Positions 1 to 14,100 of a stretch of 64,000 nucleotides of DNA are shown here, one piece after another. Origin of the DNA: Gonapodya sp. JEL0774. Lineage: Eukaryota > Monoblepharomycota > Monoblepharidomycetes > Monoblepharidales > Gonapodyaceae. The notes under the pieces are model-generated. The model worked only from the letters and a program-made list of their open reading frames with translations. It was not told the origin of the DNA and made no database searches. The stretch covers positions 43,356-107,355 of the forward strand of contig JADIIX010000020.1 in the NCBI GenBank assembly GCA_027604505.1, given 5' to 3'. Every line of letters starts with the position of its first letter. Position 1 is the first letter of the stretch. The position numbers and the translations under genes were made by a program.

Positions 1-2
1 GC

Positions 3-287
3 GTACTCATTGCCGCCTCGGGGCGTTTGCTGAAGCCTGTCGGCCTTCTTGTCTCAAATCTCAATTTTCTACCCACCAAGACAATATTGCCGAGATTCAA
101 CTTCGCCCTACCGCTCACAGAGTGTGGACCTCTAGTTACGAATTTTATCAGATCTGGCGACCGTCAGCACCTGAAAGAACTCGACAAGAAGGGTAATGAT
201 GAACTGGCAGCTTGGGTGTGGGGCCTCCAATTCGATCGACCGGAACATACTGATAGTCCTTCAACTTCGAGTCGACCTAAATTGTAA
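3..287 (+). CDS. C-terminal exon of an unrecognised protein (partial, runs off left edge)
   Basis: An open frame enters from the left edge and ends at a TAA near 287. It encodes about 94 residues: a hydrophobic/basic start (GRLLKPVGLLVSNLNF), then FALPLTECGPLVTNF and a charged stretch (RQHLKELDKKGNDELAAWVW), then a Ser/Thr/Pro tail. There is no start codon in the window, so this is the last exon of a gene lying to the left. Its composition looks coding rather than random, but I recognise no family. The next gene is on the same strand, about 90 bases downstream. Confidence 0.4.
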   Translation, partial: VLIAASGRLLKPVGLLVSNLNFLPTKTILPRFNFALPLTECGPLVTNFIRSGDRQHLKELDKKGNDELAAWVWGLQFDRPEHTDSPSTSSRPKL

Positions 288-379
288 AAATGTGATAGAT
301 TAAGTGTCTGCTCTATCCTGCTTTCGACGGGTGATCGGTTGGTCGGGTGTTGGTTCTTCCGACCCCGCCTTTGCACATC

Positions 380-2887
380 ATGTTGTCCGTTTTACACTCA
401 TTTAAACGGTACAATCTCTCGATCACGTATGCAGGGCCGATCACTCCATTGCTGAACGCGGCATCGGTGGCCCCATGTCGACATGTGCAGAATCCCAGTG
501 GGAGAAGAACATTGTTCCAAACCACGCACAGTCTACCATCAAGCACGTCCACTACCATCAAAGGGGGTGCAACTGCTGAAGGGACAAAGAAGTACCGCCA
601 GCGATTTCCCAAATTACCCGGAGCTTGGATTCCCAAGAGAGGTGAGTCCTTTACTCCGACTCACTTGAAAACTCCGTACTCTGATCTCCCACATATATAG
701 ATTGGCACATCTCCCGATTTGGCTTCGGCTGCCACAGAGTGAGCGCATCGAGCTCTAACCCTGAGCGTGCGGAGAACGAGAAAGCGTTACGAGTCGCACT
801 CAGGAACGGCATCAATGTAATAGACACAGGGAGCTGGTTTGAAAAGGGTGAAACTGCGAAGAGGAGCTGCTGATAACACGTCCACTGAGCTATTCAATTT
901 TGCGGCTACCTAGGGAATTCCGAGAGGCTTGTTGGGGATATTTTGAAAGAGGTGAATGCAGTCTGTGATGCTATGATTCTGTTGAGTCACGCTCACTGAT
1001 TATGCTTCTCACCAGCTTGTATTGTCGGGGGAGATCAGTCGTGAGGTGAAGCAATTTCGGGGAGGCCGGTCCTCTCAATTGTTGAATTGGCTGCGTTTCA
1101 GGAAGTGGTGGTCATCTCAAAGTCCGGACCGCTCCCTCCTTGGCTTCTCGCCTCGTTGCCCTCAAAACTTCCGTATGTAGAGCTCCCAAACTCTGTGCAT
1201 TGGTCCGCAGATCCTCGGTTCCTCGAATATTGTATCACACACTCACTCTCCAGAATGGGTTTAGAACACATCGATGTGAGATCGCCTCAAGTTATGAGCA
1301 CAAAACTTGACCATTCTAAACGTTCCAATCCTACCAACTTGGTCAAGGTTTGGGGTATTGATGGCTTCGACAGAGCACTGGCTTCACCATTGTATTCTGA
1401 GACTCAACTCTTAGAGCTTCTGCGATCTGCATTTCGACACCTCGATGCAGAGGTAGACCGTGGTCGGATCGGAGGGTACATGTGGAGCAGTAATGCGCTG
1501 AGTCTTCCGACCACAGCGGCAAACGTTGGCTGGGATCTGGAGAAGGTAATTGCGCAGGTTCAACGGCCCGATAACTTTGTGGCAGTTGAGTACCCCTTCA
1601 ATATATTTGAGAAAGATGTTGCACGTTCGTAGAGCCTGTTTCGGCAGCTGGATGCAAGGGACTCTCATTCATTGTTTCTGTAGGCGCACCCCATCCCACA
1701 AGTTCATCAGCTCGACGACATGATCTCTGCCAATTCCTCAACCGCCCACTAAATGCAATTGGTGGCGGATCTGTCCGCACTCTGTCTGATGGCGCAGAGG
1801 AAGTTGATATTTGGATTGAAGGATGGTCAACCGAGGAAGTGGAAGGTGCGTACATTCTGCTCCAGTCAGCCAGCGTGGTTTATTCTCCGTTAGCTTACTT
1901 ACTCTAGTTGACAGATGCGGGAATCCTATCTCGACAGTTGTCCGAACTCTTTGAGCGAGGAATAGTACTCGAGGAAGAGTTTCGACATTTCGGTGGGCTC
2001 CGATATCTTTGCTGAACAGCGCACACTGCAGTGCTAAAACGCCTGAAATAGTTGAAGATGCGGAGAATCCGCCGCCTACCTCATTCCCATCCTTCGCATG
2101 GTCGCAAGCGCTTTTAGATCAGTGGGTGCTCTCTGACTTGCCTTCTTCTCAGTAACAGATAAACAGCCTTTGATCCTTTCTTATAACAGTGCTCCTCGCT
2201 TAGCGCCTAATCTCTTGGCTACCCGCCATTTCTTGACGGCAACGCTCACGCCGCAAGTACGCACCGATCTGGAAGACGCGGCAGCACTGGCGGAAGAATG
2301 GGGCGGTGAAGAAGGCAAACGAGCACTTGAATGGATTGAGAAGTATCACAAGGTTCGAATGGTTTTCTTCAGGATTGTCCTTCAAAATTACGACAAAAGC
2401 TACTTGCTTCCAGTTCGTCCTGGTCGACATTCCACCCCTCCTCACTGCTCTGTCAAAATCGTTAACAATATCTGCGAACCGGGAGCTCGACTCCTTGATT
2501 CGACCTCTTCTGCCCCCTGCTAAGCGCCCAGCTATGCCAGGTTTGGCTTCAACCGCTTTGAAACTCGTCGGGAGCGTGGATCCAGGCGATCCAGCACTAT
2601 GGGAATCTCAGGGACTGCAAGATAATGACATTGAATTTGAATCCGGAGTGGTGCCCCCTGTTGAGGAATCAGTTCCTCCTCTTGGATATGAGCTCCCATA
2701 TCAGCAAGAGCGGGCCAAACTTCCGTTTGGGTTTGAACAATGTGCGGTGACCCTAGTCGGAATGAGGCGGCCTTCTTATGTACGCCATGTTTTGATGGTA
2801 TCGGAGGAGTTGGGTGCGAAAGCAACAAGGATCGAACCTCATGAATGGGCTCATGCACTTTATCAGCGCGGATTGTTGGAGAGTTGA
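380..2887 (+). CDS. Aldo/keto-reductase-like protein, multi-exon
   Basis: Pieces in several frames assemble into one aldo/keto-reductase-like protein. The ATG at 380 opens a basic, Ser/Thr-rich leader that could be a mitochondrial presequence. After a GTGAGT intron at about 642 comes the family start RFGFGCHRV and NVIDTGSWF (the DTA..Y region). Then come VVVISKSG (the strand carrying the usual catalytic lysine), SLSRMGLEHIDV, AFRHLDAEVDRGRIG.Y..SSN, VAVEYPFNIFEKD and a C-terminal VGMRRPSYVRHVL motif. The stop is TGA at 2885-2887. The long C-terminal half resembles the large plant/yeast oxidoreductases of this superfamily. The usual catalytic tyrosine reads as phenylalanine and no LLH motif is visible, so activity is doubtful. 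Exon borders between about 860 and 2300 are uncertain. Confidence 0.62.
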
Positions 2888-3765
2888 GGCGGAGATTTGC
2901 ACAGGAAGTGACCGCGTAAATCTGGTCCCTCGAAAACTCGCAGTTCTTGTACCTTCTATATCGAATGCATTGGTACTGACACTTCCTTGTGCCAACATCG
3001 CCGCGCAGCACAGCATAATTGTAGACTTTACCTTCAACATTGATCGTACAGGTGGATTTTTTAGCGGTTCCCGTCGTGCACTCCATGTGTTTCATTCACC
3101 TACAGATGTATTGATTTCTCAAATGATCTCTTGCACTCTTTCCCCGCAACCAGGGGAGCTCCCTGCGCACACTATCTCCGAATTAATTGAAACTGCCTCA
3201 GAAAGCATCCACAACAAAGTGGTGCTGGCAGAAAAACTGAATGAAACGTTCAAACCAACAGCGGGCACAGCGGAGGGTGAGGAACGAGACGATGGAGAGA
3301 GCACTCGAGGCAAACGAAGACACCAGTCTGAACGAGTGGATGGGTTGGAGAGAGAGGTGGAAAAGGTTGGAGTATTGGAACTCTTGCAACCTAGTTGCTG
3401 CGGAGGAGTTTCCTTTACCAATTCGGCATCGTCGGTCTACCTACAGCCTCCTCAACCTCGATCATCCCGCCCAGCTCGAAGGATTGGCTCTGCTCGCCAG
3501 AGGAATCCTCCAGTCCTTGAAGTTAGTTCGGAGGATTCTGTGCGACGAGCCGCGGAATGCCGGGCGCAGAAAAGAGAGTGGAGCGACAAAGGCAAAACAC
3601 TGGCAGGAAGGTCTGATCTTTCTTGAAGCTGCATCTGCTAGGGTCTGGGGTTTGACGCTGGGACTCTCTGCTCCAGGTGTGCCATCCTGGAGCGAGACAT
3701 TGCGGGACATCTGCAAAAGTCTCAACCACCTCCTGAACTGTACGCCAGCATCGAGGAATATATGA
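2847..3765 (+). CDS. Unrecognised gene between the reductase-like gene and CCDC112
   Basis: Two adjoining open frames on the plus strand look coding. The first, about 2850-3400, contains VDFTFNIDRTGGFF and SRRALHVFHSPTDVLISQM, then an acidic/basic linker. The second, about 3300-3765, contains FPLPIRHRRSTYSLL and LEGLALLARGILQSLK and ends at a TGA at 3763-3765. A short intron near 3300-3420 could join them. I recognise no family. The first frame overlaps the last codons of the upstream gene, so the true start is not settled, and the 3' end may instead belong to the CCDC112 gene. It could also be 5' sequence of CCDC112. Confidence 0.25.
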
Positions 3766-5571
3766 AGCAGTCCTTCTCCGAGAGACTCGCAGAGCGTGCG
3801 TAGCCTTGGAGTGGACGTTGATCCGAACGAGTGTAACACAATCCCACTTCAACGAAACAGACAAGGAGCTCTTCGAGCGTGTTTCGCGAATAAAAGTATT
3901 GGTACTTGCTTTTTCGCGCCTTGCGGAGGTTTCAGGCTCGGGGGAGCAATGTGGGTTGAATAATACTTCCAGCAGATCCGAAAGAAAATCTGAGGTCTCC
4001 ACGATTCATAAAGACATCAATTCTTTGAAGCTGGCCGTCGAAGGAATCGAAAGCGGAATCGTTTTATTCAAAGACGAACAAAAAGAAGCGTCAGTGATTT
4101 GATTGAGACTGTCCTGGACTAAACATTTGACCGACGAATTGCACCAGTTTCGAGGCTCTCCTCAGTGCCGAACGGCGAACCGCTGCTGAGATTGCCGCAA
4201 GCAATACTCGCATCGAGTCTTTCAGCTCTGAAGACCGTGCAGCTGCAGAAGCATGGATTGTCAACAAAAGTGGCACTAAAACAGCTCCCTTCACTAAATC
4301 AAGAGCTATTAAAACGGCTTTAGACGCAAGTGAAATGTCCAATGTGCCACTAGCAGTGAGAAGCTTTGAGGTGAGTCTCTGAAGCCAATGCCTTTTTGGA
4401 TCTGTGATGATGATGGAAGCCTAGGACTTCGTTACCCGCTTCGGGCACTATGGAGGCTGGAGCGAGCAAGACCACCGATTGTTTGTCAGGTTGCGTGAAA
4501 AATTTGGTGTAAGCTAAGCGCTAATATGGTTGAGAGCTGGTACGAAGTCACATCTCACTCGTGTGAAACGTTTCAGTCGCGCAATCCCCGCTTCTTAAAT
4601 TCTTGTATCGAAGCACTACCGTCGTGCGCCCCGGACGATATTTCACGACATGAAGAGTGGTATGCGGAGTACTCTTTTCTAATGTTTGAGAAGAAACGCG
4701 CGCTGGTTGAATGGAAATCGAAGCGGGACCACAAAAACTCGATCAAGGAGGATCCCACCACCCAAGCTGACACTAAAAGCGATGTAGACGCCAAAAATGA
4801 TGAACATATTAAGCGGACTGACCAAGCGGATGAAAAGCGAAAGAGGATAGAAGAGTGGCGCCAATGCAGAGAGAAACAAAAGCAAGAGGAAGAAGCTAAG
4901 AAGCTGGAAGAGTCGGAGAAAAGGGCAGCAACTGAGGAGCGCAAGAGGGCTGAACAGCAAGTGAGTGCAGTCACAGTCAGTCGGATCGGTAGCTCCTCGC
5001 TTCACAATGGGGTGGGATAGGCACACCTGCGAGCAAAAGCCGAGGAGTTCCGCCATCGAAAGGCAGAAGAGGCTGTGGCGAAGGAAGAAGAGGAGTGTAT
5101 ACAGAAAGAGCAGGAGAGAAAACGCGCTGCGATGACGAAGGAGTTGATTGAACGGTTGCAGGAGAAGGTGGGTGCACACGCTCGTCTGCCGACGAAAGAA
5201 AGGGTCACTGTACCCACCACCTTTCGTTCTGCGCTAATAGGACTCCCTTTTTATTCAACGTCGTGAAGAACTCATTGTCGCAAAGCGAAAGGAGGAAATG
5301 GAACGTGAACTCAGGGTCGCCAAACTTCAGAAGGCTGTAAGCTGACCAACCACTGATCCTCCCGAACACTCCTGTGTTACATTAGCACTACGTTTTATAG
5401 GCTGAGTTTATACCCACTCGCGATCCCTCCCGCGTTCTACGCCCCACCACCGCCTCCGAGCTCCGTTCCAAGGTCACCGATCCGGAACGAGATGGGGAGA
5501 AGGTGCGGGCAGATTTCGCGGCCAACAAAATTCCACGAAAGCAGATTCCATCTTGGCGGACGGGTTTATAG
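3762..5571 (+). CDS. CCDC112-like coiled-coil protein (centriolar satellite/cilium family)
   Basis: The product resembles animal CCDC112 over its length. The N-terminal part has IHKDINSLKLAVEGIE and FKDEQKEA, then SSEDRAAAEAWI. The diagnostic centre follows: DFVTRFGHYGGWSEQDH, NPRFLNSCIEALP, HEEWYAEYSFL and KKRALVEWKSK. A long Glu/Lys/Arg coiled coil runs from about 4740 to 5340. The end has the family signature RDPSR followed by IPRKQIPSW, with TAG at 5569-5571. In animals CCDC112 sits at centriolar satellites and basal bodies, so the homologue suggests a flagellated life stage. Several short introns interrupt it, for example at about 4370-4425 and 4509-4577. The ATG at 3762 is a tentative start because the next in-frame segment has none. 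It converges on NAD kinase with only about 56 bases between the stops. Confidence 0.72.
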
Positions 5572-5627
5572 ACAGCATACAGGTGGTTGCGTGCGTGTAT
5601 ATGTAAACGGTGGTATGTATGATAATA

Positions 5628-7640
5628 CTACCGATGGGACCCCGAAAACGGCTCTGTTTTCTCCACGAGTTCTCCATCTCCCTTTCTCTCATCATCAGTT
5701 CCATTCAGTCCTTCTTTATAAACCGCTTCCTCGTCCGACACAAAGTCCACCTGCAATTCTTCAATTCGGCGGGTCGCCTCTTCGTTCGTTGGAAACGCCC
5801 CAATATGTCCCTCCCGCCCCAAACCAAGATCACCAAACCCATCCTCCTCCACAAACTCGAGTGGAGACACGCCGAACCCTTCGACGTGCCAGGGTCGCGC
5901 GGGGGAGAAATTTTGGTTCCATTTCAGGGAATTGCGTATGGTGTGAACCCAGGAAAGATTTCGGTCATCGCGGACGATGCAAGGCACGGGGTAGGGACTC
6001 CGGCGTATTCTTTGTGGTGGGGATCGGGTTGTTCGGCATCACGCGAAACGGCACGCAAGTGCGGGAAGCCCTTCATCGCAACCTACCGGAGGTACTCGCC
6101 ACCCCTGAGGACCCACAAGTCCCTCCCATCGACACTCACACCGCCCATTCCCCTTGAAGCCGCCGATATCCGCATCTTCACAGTTGAAGAAGGGGGTAGC
6201 AGTACAGGTCGAAAACTAAGAGATCGAGGGCATATGGGAGTGAGAAGGAGGGCGTTGACGGATGGATTTATTATTGGGCCACCGGACGAGAGAGAGTAGG
6301 CTGTGGAGCCAGTGGGGGCTACAATGAGGAGGGTGGAGCGTTTTTGGCTCTGTTTAAACTCGAATGATTGAGACACGATGCACCCACTGCTGACAATCAG
6401 ACCATCTGCGACAACAGATTCGGTAAGAACTTCATCGTTCTAGGACGTTCACGGAATGGGGATGTTGGTGTACACGGAAGCATCATCCAGACAAACATTT
6501 ACAGGTCAATCTTCAACTGTCCCCCTCCCTTGCGGCAAAACAAACTGAAGCTCGCCACAGTCTACGCACCACAAAGACATCCGCTGTTATAAGTTGAGGT
6601 TGCCGTCCCCGATGCAGGACAATTTCGTTCAGGACGTGTGTTTCGGAATTCAAATCGATTCGCTCCCCGTTCTCCCGATGGACTGTACAGGCCAGTCTCA
6701 TACGCAGAAGTATGGAGATATCACTGCCATCGAGGAGACGGCGGAGGGTGGGACGGTAGGCGGATATACCTTTTTATGATCTGATGAGCCTGGCAGTAAC
6801 AAATAGGGAACAAAGGGAGCGTCAGGATAGCATACCAAACCCCAGAAGAAAGCCAATGGTGCCCATAGAGAAGGATACGATTGGTGGACACTCCCGACCG
6901 AACAGGGAACACGCATACAAAATCGTTCCATCTCCACCCAAAGTGATTACAAAATCCGCGAAGGAAAGATCGGGCGGCGGTTTGGAAGTTGCCGGTAGGG
7001 TAACAGGAGTCAGCTTATTATCCCCTGATACACTCGCGGGTGAGGTATAGCATGGTCGAGGAATCTCGTTCAAGCATCGTTCGCGAGCTCGGAGTTCGGT
7101 GTACACATCGTCTTCCACGTAAACGGTAATTGAAGGGTAATTTCTACTCAACCAGCTGCAACAAAAGCAAATCGTTCAGATGATGGAAAACGTGGGCCAC
7201 GACAGAGCCACATACCGAGCGATTTCAAGAAGTGCTATCTCTGTCTGTGCATCTCCGGGCTTCTTGACAATAAGAACTGAGCGGGGAGGTTCCAGCCACC
7301 GAAGTTTTCTCTCTACTCTTTTGAGAGATGGGTGAATGCGCTTGCTTATCACTCCTGGCAAGGCCCAACGTCCATGTAAAGCTCACGCGTGGGACTGTAG
7401 TTGAGGTTCCGACCTCATGTAATCAGTATTGGTGGGATCCAAGAGCACGATTTTGCGATGTAAAAGGGGAGTTTTTGAGACAGGGGCGCCATTACCATTT
7501 CCATGAATACTCGGTAGGGCTGTAGCGGGGCCAACTCGGGCGGAATGTTTGAACCGAAGCGGAAGGAGTGGGATTGGATTGGGAAAGAGCCTTGGGATAG
7601 AATTGAAGACGCGATGACATGCACAATATTTTGTCCACAT
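5628..7640 (-). CDS. NAD kinase
   Basis: ATP-dependent kinase that makes NADP from NAD. Reading leftwards from 7640, the basic N-terminus ([19 protein letters not shown]) could target mitochondria. Then come the pre-kinase strand [30 protein letters not shown] (the catalytic GGDGT), [21 protein letters not shown] (the NE motif that orders NAD), [43 protein letters not shown] and a C-terminal SLKWNQNF. The reading ends at TAG 5628-5630 after an acidic tail. At least five introns separate these blocks. An in-frame extension would allow a start near 7745, but that lies only 18 bases from the COQ5 ATG, so 7640 is preferred. Exon junctions around 6400-6600 are the least certain. Confidence 0.88.
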
Positions 7641-7763
7641 GGAATTCGTGGACGAGAGTTGTCGAGCTGTCGAGCGGGGGATCCGGCTCAAGCAAGCGGG
7701 AGTGGGTGCCTCGCTGTGGTCACATCCCTTCGTCTTCAGAACCACAACCCAACCAATTCAATA
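7641..7763. promoter_or_regulatory. Shared divergent promoter, NAD kinase / COQ5
   Basis: About 123 bases lie between the ATG of NAD kinase (minus) and the ATG of COQ5 (plus). Any promoters must overlap here or extend into the genes. No TATA box is evident. Both products may act in mitochondria, so shared control is plausible but is inference only. Confidence 0.35.
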
Positions 7764-9035
<1,272 letters not shown>

Positions 9036-9101
9036 ATTTTTGGACCGCTGTAGTGTGTCCTCGGACATATATAGACTGAACATCACAACAAACCATTCCC
9101 A

Positions 9102-10920
9102 ATGATGACCACTGACGATGACGACCAGATGGAACTTGACCGAGACAATGCTTCTGATGCCGGGTCTGTTGTTTCGCAGTCGGATCACGGTGCGGACTCG
9201 GATGTGGAGATGGCTCCAGGAAAGTCGTCACATTCGCTGGACAAGGGAAAGGGAAAAGCCAGGGATGAAACGGTGCTACTCCCTGGGAGAGGAGGAGCTG
9301 GCACTCTGGAGAATTTGCCTTGGTACGTGGTGTACTCTCCCTTGAAATCGACGCCAGGTCTCTAACTCGTGGATGGACGTGATGTCACCAAAGGGTGGAA
9401 AAATACCGACCACAAGAGCTCGACGAGGTGATTTCTCACCAGAATATTATATCTACAAGTGAGTGCTGTCGATGGGGCCGGCTCTGCATCAGCAATGCGA
9501 AGTCGTCTATGGATTGCGAACGTCCCCTGCTAATCACCACTTTTTCATCTGATTCGTGATCTTTTCCACCTCTCATTGCCATGGCGCAGTCAGCAAGTTT
9601 ATCTCCGAGAATAGGCTACCACATCTTCTCTTCTACGGACCACCTGGTAAGGTTGAGAGAAGTCCAACTCGAGAAGTCCATTGATCGCTCGGAATATCCT
9701 TCCCTTGAACCACTTAAAACCAATGCTAACCAATAGGAACGGGCAAAACAACTACAATATTAGCTATTGCGCGTCAGCTTTATGGTGCCAAGTGGAAGTC
9801 GATGGTCCTGGAGCTCAACGCGTCTGACGACCGAGGTATCGAGGTCGTTCGAGAGCAAATCAAAAACTTTGCCAGCACGAGAGCCGTCTTCAGGTGTGTG
9901 AAGCATTTTGTGTGCTCAGTATTTGTTTTTGCAACTTCGGCGACTCACATTTGTACAACTATATGGACCTTTTACCCGCTGTTGCAATAGCACCGGATTC
10001 AAAATGATCATTCTGGACGAAGCAGATGCTATGACACAGGCTGCACAAGCTGCTCTGAGACGAGGTGAACTCTTATTGTGGCTTCCATCAAGACTCGACT
10101 TGATGTGACGTAGACCATTGTGGGAACAGTTATCGAATCCTACACCCGTAACGTCCGCTTCTGTATCATTTGCAATTACGTCAGCAAAATTATTCCAGCA
10201 TTACAATCTCGGTGTACGAGATTCAGGTTCTCGCCGCTCAAATTAGATCAAATCGACAAGCGACTGGACTTTATTACGGAGAAGGAAGGGTAAGCGACCT
10301 AAGCTAATGGAATTGCGAGCTCTTGACGATGCTCAAGATTTCATTGAACATATGGCTTTTAGTATAAACCTTACGGATGATGGCAAGCAGGCGCTTCTTA
10401 AACTCTCTCAAGGCGACATGAGACGAGCACTCAACATTCTCCAGGCCTCTCACGCTGGTTACCCCGTAGTTGACCAAACAGCCGTGTATACATGCACTGG
10501 TGATCCGTTACCTGCTGACATCGAGCGAATTCTAGAGTGGATGTTAGCGGAAGAGTTCTCGACGGCACTGGATAGTAAGTGAGCGTGTTTGATAGTGATC
10601 TTTGGTGCATGTCTTGATTTCTTTCGTTGCCACAGAAATTCGAGCTCTCAAGACGGACAAGGGCTTAGCTCTGACTGATATCCTAACGGGTGTACATGCG
10701 TTCCTGTCGCAACTGGAGCTGCCTCCAAAGTGCCGAATTTATCTGTTGGATCGATTATCGGACATTGAGTGAGCTCCCAGGATATTTCTTGTGTCCGTCC
10801 CGCTGCTCATAATAAAAAATTCACAGGTATAAACTGAATTCTGGCGGCACTGAGAAAATTCAACTCCCGGCTATGATCGGAGCATTCAGAATCGCAACGG
10901 AAATGGCGGGGAGAAGTTGA
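9102..10920 (+). CDS. RFC5: Replication factor C small subunit (human RFC5 / yeast Rfc3 type)
   Basis: AAA+ subunit of the clamp loader that opens PCNA at primer ends. An acidic, disordered N-terminus of about 70 residues precedes the conserved core: [38 protein letters not shown] (Walker A, split by an intron after the first PPG), [30 protein letters not shown] (Walker B), [24 protein letters not shown] (the SRC arginine-finger motif), [15 protein letters not shown] and YTCTGDPLP. The C-terminal collar is LSDIEYKLNSGG then [12 protein letters not shown], ending at TGA 10918-10920. SRC, the [14 protein letters not shown]-like region and VYTCTG place it with RFC5/Rfc3 rather than RFC2 or RFC4. 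Introns are short and canonical. Confidence 0.95.
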
Positions 10921-11192
10921 TTTATTTACATTTTGGGCAGCCGCTCCTCGACCCTACCCCGCCTCCAGGGCCAGGAATACATCTGACGCAATACATTACA
11001 TGAAATAAATATGCACATTGTACAAGTAAATCCTCCTGCCATCGGATACCGAGCTCTGGGACTGTGTAAGTGACACTCATCCTGATATATGTACATAACT
11101 CATCGTGGTTTGAAGGTCAGCAGGGTTTGTGACGTCACAGTTACGCCCGGCTACTGGCCGCCACCCACGGATTAAATTTTTCATGGATTGCC

Positions 11193-14100
11193 ATGCACTC
11201 TGTCCTCCCTTCCTTACCCTCGTTCCTCATCCTGCTTGCAATATTATCGTACTCCGTGGTAGCTCTGACAACTCCACCCTTTCATGCTGTCGATTTGCAG
11301 AGCCGGAGAGACACCAAAGTGGAAAGATCACAGGAAGTGGACTTTCCTCTCCAGTTCAGTGGCGGGCACCTATTCCAGAAACGTCACATCCTTTTTTTTG
11401 TCAATCAAGTGGCAGTTGCGGGCGCTGCCAGTGGAAGGCTCGTGAGGAATCAAGTTCCGTTAACGGGGACCGAGAATCTCCGGGTGGAGCTCCTCCTCGA
11501 TGGCATACGTATTCCTGTGGAAGAGCCGTGGATTAATGGTGGTTCTTTGGGACTGCTGAAGACTGGTGAGTCTGTACCTCTTTGGCTCCTCGCGTGCTCT
11601 TCTCACAAAGACTCCGTGGTGGCCCCCAAAGTCCGAACTCCCCTTGCAAGCTCTTGTCGACAATACTTCTTCGAAGTGTTTGATGACTCGAATATTTCTG
11701 TGGCGCGCTGGCCTGCATATGGATCCCTCACCACTCAAGAGATAGACGGATGGTGTGCCAGTCCAGCAGGTGTGCTGTTCCATTCTCTTGGTGTCAGACA
11801 TATGACCAACAGTAACGGTACATAGATCCCAGTCTCGCCCTTTTTTCGAGCGTTTTGGACATCCTCATAGCAATTGCATACTTCTCTATTCCCTTCGAGG
11901 TGTGTGGTTGCGGCTTTCCCCGTTCTTATCCCCCATGATGTCGAGTGTCTTTGCCCTGCGTTACAACAGCTGATCTTTTTCATTCGACGCGCTCCACACT
12001 TTCCATTTCCGTCTGTCTTCTTCATGTTTGGGGCCTTTATCGCATCGTGTGGGGCCACCCATATTGTCGGTGCCTTGGTCCCTTGGCCTTTCATTCCGTG
12101 TGAGCTATTGTGTACTCCCGGATACATTGGCGTCACACAATTTAACTTGATGAAAAGTCTATGGAGCGCAGATTGCCTTGAAGCTTGCGACCGCCGCTGT
12201 TTCCCTCTTCACCGCGGGCGCACTACTCATAATAATTCCCAAGGTGAAACTGTTGTCCGTGGTTGATCATTGATAAGGTTCATCCCTAACTCGCTATTTG
12301 GTGAGAGCAGGCGTTCGAACTTCCTGTGTATGCTCGTGCCATGGAGCTTGCGGTCAGTGTGCTGTTTTGTCTCAATGGTGAACAGGTTTGGGTTGAAGAA
12401 GTCCTGCAGCTTTCTGAGAGGATGCACACAATGCGCTCTTTGCGTGACGAAAATGAAGGTCTTGAAGCATTCAGAACCATTACCCACAGGATTCGGACCA
12501 AGGCCTTGGATTCAAGACCAGGTGCGAGAATTTTCCACTCAACGGCGAGATTTTTCATAAAAGGATGGAAGTATTTACGAAATTTATTCGTGAACACTGA
12601 AGACATTCTTCGATACACTGCCAGTGAAGTTGCCCAGGTTTACCTCCGAGGCGACCAACGTTGGGGAAGGTGCCTCGTTTACCTACCGTTCGTACGAGAG
12701 AAAGACAATGGTGGAGGCTCGGAAATGGACGCCTTTTTTTGGTGTTTCAATGAGCATATAAAAGGCGATGATGCCGACTCTATCGCCTCTGTGAAGTCGG
12801 TGCTTCTTTCGGCTGATATGCCGTCAGTTCGGTTGTGCCTAAACTCTGCGGCCCCAGTGGAAGTGAACGAGGCAACAATGCCGGAAGAGCTATTGGCATT
12901 CCAGGATCTGTTTGGTGGTTACAACAATGGTATTATCAATGCTGTTCTTCTGGTCCGCATCCTCGTGCCACAAAATTCGTCGGCATCCTCTGGGGACACG
13001 GATTCGGACAACGTGCTCTCAACGGCTTCCGAGTCTTTCCTTCTTTCTAGTTTAGACTCGACGTCTCAGAATTATGAACCTCGAAGTTATGGACTAATGG
13101 TTCTCGTCAGACATATCCCGCCTCAATACGCTTTTGGTGACGGTGAAACAACATTGGAGCAAGAAGTACCGATATTCTCACAGAATCGCTACTCGCGAAT
13201 CAAATCATTCACACCAAGGGTTCTACGGCGCAAGTTCCAAGAGTCGTTCTCCTGGGGTGTGCACACAGGTCTCCTTCGTGACGTCGTGGAACAAACTACG
13301 ATTTCATTGGCGCGAGCAGCACTCCTGGACGGGAACAAGTCGCGAATCAAGGAACTTGCCGAGCAGAATGTGGTTTTGAAACAAGCACGGAAGGAGGCGC
13401 AGTTGGCAAAGGGACAACGAGAATTCCTTGCGATTATGAGCGTGAGTGTAAAACTATTATTTTAGAGTTTTAAGGTCGTGAGGTGCATGACGTTGCCTTG
13501 CAGCATGAGATGAGAACTCCTTTGTATGCAGTGACGGCCTTGTCCGCGATGATGCTTGGTGCGGTAGTTTCTATTGTGCAGCAATAGTGTGGTTCTCTCC
13601 TGAAGAAACATGTTGTTCTTGTAGAGCTTCCATTTCTACAAAACTACTCGACTTCTAACTCGACCATCGAAGAACGCCAAGTTTTGGAGTTAATTGACAT
13701 GCTTGAGGTTGTCAAGCGAAGGTCAGTTCACTTGGATTGAATTCTGAAAACATTCCTTTCACTCAAAACTTCATTTAGTGGCGACATGCTGATATCGATT
13801 GTGACCAATATACTGGATTTCACGAAAGTTGAAGAAGAAGCGCTTAGTCTGGAAAAGCGACCTTTTGTCGTACGTGAAGCAATTGAGACCTCTATGGAGA
13901 TCGTCACCATGCAGGATGACAAGGCTTCGAACCCACACATCAACGTTCAAATTGGTGGTTCTGTGCCGACCATTTTGGTCGGGGATTTTACAAGGCAAGT
14001 TTCCAGGATATTTGGTTGACAGCTCTAAATTCTTATTACCCGTCCAGAGTTCGTCAGATTGTTGTCAATCTCCTTTCGAACGCCTGCAAGTTTACACCCA

